Source of the DNA: JAVBKX01 sp031553835
GTDB lineage: Bacteria; Bacteroidota; Bacteroidia; Bacteroidales; Azobacteroidaceae
Assembly (NCBI GenBank): GCA_031553835.1
Contig: JAVBKX010000002.1
Location: forward strand, 1 to 49,651
DNA: 49,651 nt
Reading direction: 5' to 3'
The notes under the pieces are model-generated. The model was not told the DNA's origin and ran no database searches. It was given only the letters and a program-made list of their open reading frames with translations. Each line of letters starts with the position of its first letter. The first letter of the stretch is position 1. A program made the position numbers and the translations under genes. Of the stretch, positions 42,395 through 49,651 are shown in pieces.

Positions 42395-44263
42395 ATGGAT
42401 AGAAAATCGGATTATTGGCTGGCAGATAAGGAACCGAATCTTTCCAACATGTTCGACTTCCTGCAATTGCAACGGGCGGTGGCGAACTTTGTGAAAATTG
42501 TCTCGGGAAGAGATATTCCGGTAGAATTTCAGTACCACAATGAAAAATCGACTATCGATAAAATAATCATTTCCGCCGATTTGAGCGACATCGACGCTAC
42601 TGTGGGACTGGCTATCCATGAAACAATGACTTTTGTCAACAGTCATCGTTGGTGTATTTCAAAAATCATCGATCTGGTTAACGATAGTTATTTAAGCGCT
42701 CGTCATGCCAACTATAAAGATGTTCCGTCTTCGAAACGGTACGAATACAAGAAGATGATCCGTTCCGAAATAGAAGGCGTCTATGCGATGATCGAATATT
42801 GGAGAATCGACCATTTGACCGCCCGGTCGTCTCCGGGATACAAAGGCTACATCGAAGTATCGTACCACAAAATATTCAATCCGGCATTAACTATCGAGTT
42901 GCTTAACCGGCAAAGAAATAACTATTACAGAATCAAATCATTCTTTTGTTTTTTTGCGTTGGTGGCGGACTGCAATCTTTATAAAAATGGTATTCATTCA
43001 ATATTAATAAAAACTCCTGATCCCTTGTTTCCTCTTTTACAGGAATTGATAGACATCAATCATATCTCCAGGTTACAAACTTCGGAAGATGCTTTGGCTT
43101 TGGCTATCGAAGTGTGGGAACTGATTGATGCAATGGCGACTAAAGTATTGCCCGAAGAGTTGGCGCCCGATCAGGATGTGTTGGAAACCGGATTGGAAAA
43201 TGAACCGGATACGCTGGAAGAATCCGAAGCGCAACATCATGTCGAAGAACAATTTGCTTTCGCCGGATTAAATATTCCCAAAAAAAATATTTCGACAGCA
43301 CAAAAAAACGATTTGAACCACATTCTTAGTAATTCTTCTTCAAAATATTATACCGATTATGAGAACAGGCGAATTAAGGTGGTAGTGATCAATGAATTGA
43401 CTCGGGACATGATTTATTCCGGCCGCCATCCTTTTTTCAATATTCAATCTATTCACCATACCGAAGAAGCTGTAAAAGAAGGACTGAATCTTGGCAAACA
43501 ATTAGCCCGCAAAATAGCTTTCCGAAGCGACCAGCACCAAACACGCTATTCGCGGTTGGAAGCCGGAAAAATAGACCGGCGCTTGCTGCATTCCGTAGCA
43601 TACGGAAATCAGGAAGTATTTTACAAAACCAAAGAAGAACCGTTGCCTACGGTAAATTTCCATATTTCGATCGATGGATCACATTCCATGGCTGGGAGCT
43701 GTTTTCTGCGAAGTTTGAAAACGGCGGTTGCCATCGCACAAGCCGCCGATTTGGTGAAAAATATCACAGTAACAATCTCCTTACGCTATTTTACTACGGA
43801 CAACGTTACGACACTGCCATTGTTGTTGGTTGCCTATGACAGTCAACGCGATAAAATATCGAAAATCAAGCAATTGTTCCGCCATTTGAATGCTACGGGA
43901 CCAACGCCCGAAGGACTTTGTTATCCGGTGATTACCGATCTGATGGATAAAAAAGGGCGAACCGGAGCGCAATCTGAAAATTATTTCATCAACCTATACG
44001 ATGGTATGCCCGGTTTTGTCATTGATAATGAATGTATTTACGAAGGCAAACCAGCGATGGAACATACCCGCAATGAGACGCTGCGAATGAGGCGTCACGG
44101 ATTCAAAATATTATCATATTATGTAGTTTCTCCCGAATGGAAAGTGCGGGAAGTCAATGCGACTTTCGAACATTTCAAATACATGTACGGCAAGGATGCA
44201 CAGATGATTAACCTGAATGCTTTGGGAGAATTAGCCCGTTCGTTGAACAGATTATTAATCTGA
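42395..44263 (+). CDS. VWA protein with CobT/metallopeptidase-like N-terminal half
   Basis: The 622-residue protein has a C-terminal von Willebrand factor A domain with the metal-ion site SIDGSHS (DxSxS, about 427-431) and a later DGMPG. A Gly/Arg-rich linker segment before it (GKIDRRLLHSVAYGNQEVFY) is typical of CobT-like proteins. The N-terminal half has AIHETMTFVNSH (His75, Glu76, His84) and YWRIDHLTARSSPGYKGY, resembling the metallopeptidase-like region of VWA proteins with a MoxR partner, but HExxH is not intact, so activity is uncertain. An acidic hinge (about 265-300) separates the halves. It probably docks substrates for the ATPase. Confidence 0.8.
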   Translation: MDRKSDYWLADKEPNLSNMFDFLQLQRAVANFVKIVSGRDIPVEFQYHNEKSTIDKIIISADLSDIDATVGLAIHETMTFVNSHRWCISKIIDLVNDSYLSARHANYKDVPSSKRYEYKKMIRSEIEGVYAMIEYWRIDHLTARSSPGYKGYIEVSYHKIFNPALTIELLNRQRNNYYRIKSFFCFFALVADCNLYKNGIHSILIKTPDPLFPLLQELIDINHISRLQTSEDALALAIEVWELIDAMATKVLPEELAPDQDVLETGLENEPDTLEESEAQHHVEEQFAFAGLNIPKKNISTAQKNDLNHILSNSSSKYYTDYENRRIKVVVINELTRDMIYSGRHPFFNIQSIHHTEEAVKEGLNLGKQLARKIAFRSDQHQTRYSRLEAGKIDRRLLHSVAYGNQEVFYKTKEEPLPTVNFHISIDGSHSMAGSCFLRSLKTAVAIAQAADLVKNITVTISLRYFTTDNVTTLPLLLVAYDSQRDKISKIKQLFRHLNATGPTPEGLCYPVITDLMDKKGRTGAQSENYFINLYDGMPGFVIDNECIYEGKPAMEHTRNETLRMRRHGFKILSYYVVSPEWKVREVNATFEHFKYMYGKDAQMINLNALGELARSLNRLLI

Positions 44264-44296
44264 TCGTCCGGCTAAAAATGGCTTCCTCTGTCAATG

Positions 44297-45340
44297 TCAG
44301 CCCAATATATGCGCCCTGACAAAATGATCTATTTTTCTCTGTATTAATTTATTAGTATAATATTTTGAAAATAAGAAATTCCGCAAAACAGCGTTATACA
44401 CCCATTTCCTGAAAAAAAGTTCCCGGCGAATTTTTTTTGTTTCAGCAGCCATGTTGCATACATAATCCAAATTCATGCTATCACTCAATGTTTTGGCAGA
44501 AAAAAGCGCATAATATATACCCTCTCCTGTGATTGGAGCAATTAATCCCGCACTGTCGCCAACAAAAAAAATGTGATCACCAATATGCAGCAGAATGTCA
44601 TCTCCCGCAGGCAGATAAGCTCCCCGTTTATTTATATTTTGCGACAGCAATCCTAATGAAACCAGATAATTATCAAACAGTTTATTGATCTTTTTATGGT
44701 TCGAACTTCCAAAAATACCAAGGCCGATGGCTATATTATTTTTATTAGGAATCGTCCAACCATAACCTTTCAATTTTTTATGAAAGAAAAATTCGACCTG
44801 ATTAAAAGTGCCTGATTGATTATGATAAATTTCTACCGAAAAATTTTTGTTGGGACGTTTTTGCTTCAATAATTGACGCAACGGACTAAACACTCCATCG
44901 GCTCCCGCCAGAAAATCATAAGAGTATGAAATATCGTTGACCGACAGCGATTTATTCTCCGGATCAACCTGTTTCACTTGTGCTTCTTCCAATACCTCGC
45001 CTCCTGCTGCAAGGTATTGATTCAATACATAGGCATCCAGATTTTTGCGATACACTGTAGCGTATGCAATGTTTCCAACCAGGATATTAATATCGTGATT
45101 ACGAATCATTGCACTGTCAAAACGCGATTCCAACAATTGCTCAATATCTTTGCGATTGAAAATTTCACAAAGCAAATGAATGGATTTTTCGGTAAGAATG
45201 CCTCCACAAAGTTTATCTTTGTCCTGCAGTTTCTGTTTTTCAATGATCAATACTTTCTTCCCCTGCTTTTTCAACAAATAGCCCAGGGTACATCCGGCCA
45301 ATCCGGCGCCGGTAATAATGACATCAAATTTGGTTTCCAT
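44297..45340 (-). CDS. Geranylgeranyl-reductase-like FAD oxidoreductase
   Basis: The 347-residue flavoprotein starts with a Rossmann motif, VIITGAGLAGCTLGYLLKKQ, and an acidic end VLIIEK. GADGVFSPLRQLL, then GYGWTIPNKNNIAIGLG and FVGDSAGLIAPITGEGI match the geranylgeranyl reductase family (NAD(P)/FAD-dependent). These enzymes reduce isoprenoid chains in lipids, quinones or pigments. Its start lies 38 bases after the stop of the ABC permease on the same strand, so it may be the tail of that operon. The actual substrate is unknown. Confidence 0.85.
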   Translation of the reverse strand: METKFDVIITGAGLAGCTLGYLLKKQGKKVLIIEKQKLQDKDKLCGGILTEKSIHLLCEIFNRKDIEQLLESRFDSAMIRNHDINILVGNIAYATVYRKNLDAYVLNQYLAAGGEVLEEAQVKQVDPENKSLSVNDISYSYDFLAGADGVFSPLRQLLKQKRPNKNFSVEIYHNQSGTFNQVEFFFHKKLKGYGWTIPNKNNIAIGLGIFGSSNHKKINKLFDNYLVSLGLLSQNINKRGAYLPAGDDILLHIGDHIFFVGDSAGLIAPITGEGIYYALFSAKTLSDSMNLDYVCNMAAETKKIRRELFFRKWVYNAVLRNFLFSKYYTNKLIQRKIDHFVRAHILG

Positions 45341-45378
45341 GCTTTATAAATATAGCACCAAAATTACAAAAATAGTCA

Positions 45379-46779
45379 TTATCGGACATCATATCTTCTG
45401 AAAACAAAAAAGCTTGCAAGAAACAGTATGGTAATGGTCGCCATCATCGCTATCAAATAACCGTCGATAAACTGTATCCGCTGTCCTAAAGAGGCGATTT
45501 TTTCCTGATACTGCGGAATCAGGTCTACCTCTACCGGTTTCTTACTGGTAGAATAGTCTTCGTACGGATTGTACCAATGCGGACTACCCGGATCTTTGGC
45601 ATCGATGTCCTTGAACCATTGCAGGAACTGCGTCTGGAAAACATGCAAATCATCCCAGTTTTTCCGGAAACGAAGGTATCCTCCTCCCTGCAAGGCTTCA
45701 TTCATATAATCAAATTGTGCAATAGGTGAAATAATAGTTAACATACGAGTCTGCTCAAATTGCCGGAACATTTGGGCATAATAAGCATCCTTATGTCTTT
45801 TTTCGCACATCATCAGATTGGTTTGATTATTTGCCCGCAACAAGTGCCTCTCAAAAAACGGCTGCCCGCTATTAGACGACCAACTACCCTCCGGAGCATT
45901 TTTATTAATATCTCCTTTTTCTTCATCAATCATCCGGGTCACTTCATCATACGAAGGTATCTTGAATAATTTATTGGCCCAAAAAACAGACGTATTGGGG
46001 ATAACCACGGCAGAAATCAGCCAGAAACACAATGAAATCAGTAGGCTTACATTCGACTGCCTGGTAACTACTGAAGACAACAAACCAAATACAGAAAATG
46101 TAGAAATCAGCAATAATCCGACACAAATGAATCCGATCACATCAATCAAAAACGATAAATCGAATACAATCTGACCGGAAAATGCAAGAATCAGCAGACT
46201 GATAATAATGCCGACCAAAGCCATCAGGAAAACGACTGTGATAATACTTAACAATTTACTGAGCAAAAATATACCTCGTGGAACCGGATTGGAAAAAACA
46301 AGCGACAAGGTACGGTCTTCCTTTTCCCCTGAAACAGCATCATAGGAAAACAATAAAGCAATGAAACTGAGGAACATGGAAAAAATAAATGCCCAACTCA
46401 GACTTTCCGTCTTTTTCAATAACGGATTATTACTGTCATGACGGATCGAGAAGCCAAACACATTGTAGGCGCTGTACTCGAAACGATTGGGAATAACACT
46501 TTCCTTACAATCGGCAATGACGCTGTTCTCACGGGGAGTGATAATATACTCATACCAATGGGTAGCTACCCTGGAGATATTTCCCGAAATATTGGTCAAT
46601 ATTTCCTGCTGACTTGCCCGGTATTTGGTATAACTGTCCTGTGTACTCTTAAACGAATTGACAAAAGATATAGAACCGGCTACAAAAACCAGCACAGTGA
46701 TTATCAGGGTAATACGGAATCGCATCCCGTAAAGATATTCCTGTATTTGACGGATATATAATGTTGTAAACATAAACAA
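45379..46779 (-). CDS. ABC-2 type permease (DUF3526-like), first complete copy
   Basis: The 466-residue protein has one membrane helix near the N-terminus (about 22-42), an extracytoplasmic stretch, and five helices between about 125 and 260. The core FSYDAVSGEKEDRTLSLVFSN is typical of gliding/NosY-type ABC-2 permeases. A second large outside loop (about 265-430) comes before a final helix, and the tail ends RRYDVR. It exports an unknown substrate with the ATPase at 48459. Its sister permease, 59 bases upstream, has the same layout and a similar tail. Confidence 0.82.
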   Translation of the reverse strand: MFMFTTLYIRQIQEYLYGMRFRITLIITVLVFVAGSISFVNSFKSTQDSYTKYRASQQEILTNISGNISRVATHWYEYIITPRENSVIADCKESVIPNRFEYSAYNVFGFSIRHDSNNPLLKKTESLSWAFIFSMFLSFIALLFSYDAVSGEKEDRTLSLVFSNPVPRGIFLLSKLLSIITVVFLMALVGIIISLLILAFSGQIVFDLSFLIDVIGFICVGLLLISTFSVFGLLSSVVTRQSNVSLLISLCFWLISAVVIPNTSVFWANKLFKIPSYDEVTRMIDEEKGDINKNAPEGSWSSNSGQPFFERHLLRANNQTNLMMCEKRHKDAYYAQMFRQFEQTRMLTIISPIAQFDYMNEALQGGGYLRFRKNWDDLHVFQTQFLQWFKDIDAKDPGSPHWYNPYEDYSTSKKPVEVDLIPQYQEKIASLGQRIQFIDGYLIAMMATITILFLASFFVFRRYDVR

Positions 46780-46792
46780 ACCCTATTAATTT

Positions 46793-46834
46793 TTAATTCT
46801 TAGTTTTTAGTTCTTAGTTCTTAGTTCTTAATTC
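46793..46834. repeat. Heptamer array between the two permease genes
   Basis: Six consecutive heptamers run from 46793 to 46834: TTAATTC, TTAGTTT, TTAGTTC three times, TTAATTC. On the minus (coding) strand they read GAACTAA-type units. The whole junction between the two permeases is occupied by this array. Confidence 0.75.
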
Positions 46835-46838
46835 TAAC

Positions 46839-48386
46839 TTACCGGACATCGTATTTCATGAACGCAATGATGCTCCCGATTAACAATAAAATAACAATTC
46901 CTAACAAGGCAGCCATACGTCCTAAAGCCAGATGAACAGCTCCGGATAATGAGAAATCGGGCTGAACGTATTCGGGGAAACCGGTTTTATCCAACGGAAC
47001 TACCTTATCCCAATTATTAAAACCATAGGAGAGGTGACTTTTCAATTTTCCCGATTCGATGTCTTTCAATTCTTGTTCGGTAGGAAATTCTTCCTCCGGT
47101 TGTACGGTAAAATACCGGTAAGCATGAAACAGATTTTTACTAACAAAATAATTAATTATTTCTTCCCGGTAATTGCGTATGCTTTCCATGTACTTGTTAA
47201 ATGTATTGACATCAGTCCGGCAAAGTATATCCGTAGTTTGTGTGAATATTTCGGAAGGAGAAAGCCAGGCCAAGCCCCGTTGAACCTGTTGCTGATGAAG
47301 CAATTGATCGAGATAATCTGTCTGTACCGCCCATTTTTTATCTGCATATCCCATGCGGACAGGCTCCGACCAGGTATTCATCATTTGATGAAATCGGGTC
47401 ATTTCTTTTACTCCTCCCGATAATTCTTCGTATCCGTCATCACCGCCTGAATAGTTCCAATGATTGATTCCATCAATACTTAAAGCATTCCTGATTTCTG
47501 TATTTTTATCACCATATTCTTTGTTATATTCCCGATTATAATCATAAAAAGATTTCTGCACATTCTCGTATAAAGCGGTTTTTACAAAACCCTGAGTCAG
47601 ATAAGTCGCCACATTCGGCATCAGGAATAAAAACCAGATCCAGGCAAGTAAACTGATAATAATCGCAGAGGAAGAATGCCGGGTCAGACTGGAGATGAAA
47701 ATTCCCAATAAAATAAATACCAGCATGTAAACGATCGACATGACAAATAATAAGCCGACCCCTGTCCAATCCTGCGGCGACAAGCTGACATCTGGATTCA
47801 GCACAATAATCAGAATGGCAAGCAGGTAACAAAACAACAGGATGGGTAACAACGTGATCAACAATCCGGCTACTTTTCCTGTCAGAAAAGTGACACGGCT
47901 CATTTGTCCCGTAAAAGCCAGCTTCATCGTTCCATCTTCCCGTTCGCGCGAAACCGCATCATACGAAAAGACCAGGGCAAGCAATGAAATCAAAATCGCA
48001 ATCACGGTTGAAAAATCAATCGAAAAGAATGTATTCAGCAACGGATTATCACGCGTACTGGCATGTCCTTCAGGAAAAAGCGGGTATTCTCCCAACTGGA
48101 TTTTTACTTTATTCCCGATATTTCCACTGATCCCATTACTGAAAATACTCAGCGCTTCCGGTTTTTGTACCACGGTCGGACGCAGTCCCGAATACACCCG
48201 GACGGATTCCAATTTATCCTGAGCCTGTTTTTGCTCGATCTTATACACCCGGTCCCGGTTCAGATAATTATCAACACTGACCACCAATGTAAACGGGATG
48301 ATGACTAAACAGAGTAAAAACCCTATTATAAACCTGGCTGACATCAAATTCAGCAGGAAATCTTTTTTTGCAATTAACCAAAACAT
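46839..48386 (-). CDS. ABC-2 type permease (DUF3526-like), second complete copy
   Basis: The 515-residue protein has an N-terminal helix (about 16-36), then the ABC-2 core FSYDAVSREREDGTMKLAFTG followed by five helices (about 165-260). A large extracytoplasmic domain of about 200 residues precedes the last helix, and the tail is MKYDVR. It belongs to the same family as the permease downstream and the partial one at the window end, so three related permeases serve one ATPase gene. Two may form a heterodimer. The transported substrate is unknown. Confidence 0.82.
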   Translation of the reverse strand: MFWLIAKKDFLLNLMSARFIIGFLLCLVIIPFTLVVSVDNYLNRDRVYKIEQKQAQDKLESVRVYSGLRPTVVQKPEALSIFSNGISGNIGNKVKIQLGEYPLFPEGHASTRDNPLLNTFFSIDFSTVIAILISLLALVFSYDAVSREREDGTMKLAFTGQMSRVTFLTGKVAGLLITLLPILLFCYLLAILIIVLNPDVSLSPQDWTGVGLLFVMSIVYMLVFILLGIFISSLTRHSSSAIIISLLAWIWFLFLMPNVATYLTQGFVKTALYENVQKSFYDYNREYNKEYGDKNTEIRNALSIDGINHWNYSGGDDGYEELSGGVKEMTRFHQMMNTWSEPVRMGYADKKWAVQTDYLDQLLHQQQVQRGLAWLSPSEIFTQTTDILCRTDVNTFNKYMESIRNYREEIINYFVSKNLFHAYRYFTVQPEEEFPTEQELKDIESGKLKSHLSYGFNNWDKVVPLDKTGFPEYVQPDFSLSGAVHLALGRMAALLGIVILLLIGSIIAFMKYDVR

Positions 48387-48397
48387 AATTTTAATAA

Positions 48398-48432
48398 TTG
48401 AGAGTTGAGAATTGAGAGTTGAAAATTAAGGA
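48398..48432. repeat. Heptamer array between permease and ATPase genes
   Basis: Units TTGAGAG, TTGAGAA, TTGAGAG, TTGAAAA and TTAAGGA run head to tail over 48398-48432. A small hairpin AATGAC/GTCATT and an inverted relative (TTCTCCATTCTCAATT) follow up to the ATPase stop. Confidence 0.7.
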
Positions 48433-48458
48433 AATGACCTCTATGTCATTCTCCATTC

Positions 48459-49181
48459 TCAATTCGTTACACTCGTTTCCTGCATATAATCCAAATAAAT
48501 CCGCTCCAGATCATCCTGAAGGAATTCCTCGCGCGAACGGAGCATCACCAACCGGCCTTCTTTCATAATACCGACACGGTCGGCCACCGCTTTGGCACGA
48601 AATATGTCGTGGGTACACATCAAGATCGATTTCCCTTCATTGCGCAGGTTTACCAATATCTGCATTAATTCGGCGGCTGATTTGGGATCTAATCCGGAAG
48701 TCGGTTCATCCATCAAAATATTATCGGCATCTTTGATAATAGCAATCGCCAATCCGACTTTTTGCCGCATCCCTTTGGAAAAAGTCTTTAATTTTTTCTC
48801 AAAAGCCTCTTCCTGAAGGCCGACTTTGCGCATGGTATCGTAATACTCTTTCTTTGTCAAATTCGTTTTTCCTCCCAGACGAGCAAAAAAATCGAGATTT
48901 TGCCGGGCCGTAAAATTACCATACAACATCACATTTTCCGAAACAAAAGCAACATGCTTTTTGGTTTCCAATGGCTGATCCATCACATCGATACCGTCGA
49001 TCAGCATTTTTCCTGCAGTCGGATCGATAAAATTGAGGAACAGGTTGATCGTAGTCGTTTTACCTGCTCCGTTAGCTCCTAACAGGAAAAAGATTTCTCC
49101 CGGTTTAATTTCTAAAGACAATGAATCGAGCGCCAATTGGCCGTCTTCATACCGTTTTGTTAATTCAATCGCTTGCAACAT
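48459..49181 (-). CDS. ABC transporter ATP-binding protein of the export cluster
   Basis: The 240-residue ATPase has Walker A GANGAGKTT, a Q-loop FVSENVMLYGNFT, signature FSKGMRQKVGLA, Walker B NILMDEPTSGLDP and switch CTHD. This is the subfamily that partners ABC-2 permeases (NosF/GldA-like). The start is the ATG at 49181, upstream of which comes a heptamer array and the 3' end of another permease. It probably energises one or more of the three permeases encoded around it. Confidence 0.88.
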   Translation of the reverse strand: MLQAIELTKRYEDGQLALDSLSLEIKPGEIFFLLGANGAGKTTTINLFLNFIDPTAGKMLIDGIDVMDQPLETKKHVAFVSENVMLYGNFTARQNLDFFARLGGKTNLTKKEYYDTMRKVGLQEEAFEKKLKTFSKGMRQKVGLAIAIIKDADNILMDEPTSGLDPKSAAELMQILVNLRNEGKSILMCTHDIFRAKAVADRVGIMKEGRLVMLRSREEFLQDDLERIYLDYMQETSVTN

Positions 49182-49186
49182 ATAAA

Positions 49187-49221
49187 TTGAGAATTAAAAA
49201 TTGAGAATTGAGAATTAATTT
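49187..49221. repeat. Heptamer array between ATPase and partial permease genes
   Basis: Units TTGAGAA, TTAAAAA, TTGAGAA, TTGAGAA and TTAATTT run over 49187-49221. The same unit type occurs at 48398-48432 and in the palindrome at 9191-9227. Confidence 0.7.
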
Positions 49222-49239
49222 ATAAAAATGATTTGAGAT

Positions 49240-49651
49240 TTATCTCACATCAAACCGTAAAAAACTGACAAATCCACAGATAAAAAACAGCAGGCAATAA
49301 AAACCAAGCAAGGCTATATCTATCCAGTTTTGTTGAAAGATTTGGCCAATGCCTACATACTTGTAATTTTCGAGCACAGGTACTTCTTCTGATAAATCTT
49401 CAGAACGACCTCCGCTCATCGACATACTGCTCCCATAGGCTTTATACGTTTTCATTATCATTTTGTCATAATAATTCTGCTTCACATCCGCCTGGTATTG
49501 TTTAGCCTGCTGCATAAAATTATCAACTTCGGAATAACCGGTACCGGAAAATTCTGCCATTAAACTATTGACAGCATTGATCGGAGACAACCGGGCAATA
49601 CTTCTCGCAATGTTATTTTGTTTATTGCAACGCATATTGTAATCGTTAACC
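49240..49651 (-). CDS. ABC-2 permease, C-terminal part (5' end outside the window)
   Basis: The frame stays open to the right edge of the window, so the start lies beyond 49651. The visible 137 residues comprise the second extracytoplasmic segment (SPINAVNSLMAEFSGTGYS, with a Gln/Tyr/Lys-rich stretch), a last membrane helix (IALLGFYCLLFFICGFVSFL) and the tail LRFDVR. The tail and final helix match those of the two complete permeases. The internal Met at 49635 is not the true start. Confidence 0.8.
   Translation of the reverse strand, partial: VNDYNMRCNKQNNIARSIARLSPINAVNSLMAEFSGTGYSEVDNFMQQAKQYQADVKQNYYDKMIMKTYKAYGSSMSMSGGRSEDLSEEVPVLENYKYVGIGQIFQQNWIDIALLGFYCLLFFICGFVSFLRFDVR

Noticed and set aside
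41529..44263. Assignment of the MoxR-VWA pair as cobaltochelatase CobS/CobT
   Set aside because: No CobN or cobalamin gene is nearby, and this ATPase/VWA architecture is widespread outside chelatases.
1..49651. tRNA, rRNA and insertion sequences
   Set aside because: No cloverleaf-like or ribosomal RNA segment and no transposase gene was recognised by eye; a tRNAscan/Infernal run would be decisive.

Overview
The window looks like chromosomal DNA from a member of the Bacteroidota, probably order Bacteroidales. Four things point there. The promoters are of the phylum-specific TTTG / TAnnTTTG type. Lipoproteins carry an acidic run straight after the lipobox cysteine, which is a surface-export signal in this phylum. 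One large protein ends in a type IX secretion (Por/T9SS) sorting domain. Several neighbourhoods are familiar from Bacteroidales: the carboxynorspermidine dehydrogenase next to recA, sigma-54 activator-lptE-TPR-secG, and mlaEF-hflX. A T9SS cargo suggests a Porphyromonas/Dysgonomonas/Paludibacter-like lineage rather than Bacteroides itself. The species cannot be named from this sequence.

Layout. 1-2.6 kb: an FKBP lipoprotein, then a TPR/membrane/HTH-like regulator on the other strand. 2.6-9.2 kb: a promoter, a strongly structured RNA that ends in a terminator competing with an upstream stem, a 44-residue secreted peptide, and a surface cluster (beta-helix protein, 1216-residue BIG2-repeat T9SS cargo, second beta-helix protein). 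9.2-15.1 kb, minus strand: two tandem M3 peptidases, dapA and an OmpA-family protein. 15.2-21.8 kb, plus strand: carboxynorspermidine dehydrogenase, a toxin-antitoxin pair, recA, a TPR protein and an HTH regulator. 21.8-29.7 kb, minus strand: secG, TPR protein, lptE, sigma-54 activator, an AT-rich two-gene ATPase/TOPRIM-like module, then glycosyltransferase, LpxL-type acyltransferase and mtaB with 4-base overlaps.

29.7-35.4 kb: a CPBP protease, two DUF4251 lipoproteins, lptB, and divergently mlaE, mlaF and hflX. 35.6-41.3 kb: an orphan SusD-like lipoprotein with an EF-hand loop, a TPM-domain membrane protein, a sodium-dependent transporter and a GH29 fucosidase. 41.5-44.3 kb: a MoxR-type ATPase with a VWA partner. 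44.3-49.65 kb, minus strand: a geranylgeranyl-reductase-like flavoprotein and an ABC-2 export cluster (two complete permeases, an ATPase, and a third permease cut by the window end).

Much of the window serves the envelope: LPS transport (lptB, lptE), lipid A acylation, phospholipid trafficking (mlaEF), protein export (secG) and surface proteins. The accessory or least explained parts are the structured RNA with its surface cluster, the ATPase/TOPRIM-like pair (candidate phage defence), the toxin-antitoxin pair beside recA, the MoxR-VWA pair, and degenerate heptamer repeats at several gene junctions, including every junction of the ABC cluster. No rRNA, tRNA, CRISPR array or insertion sequence was recognised.
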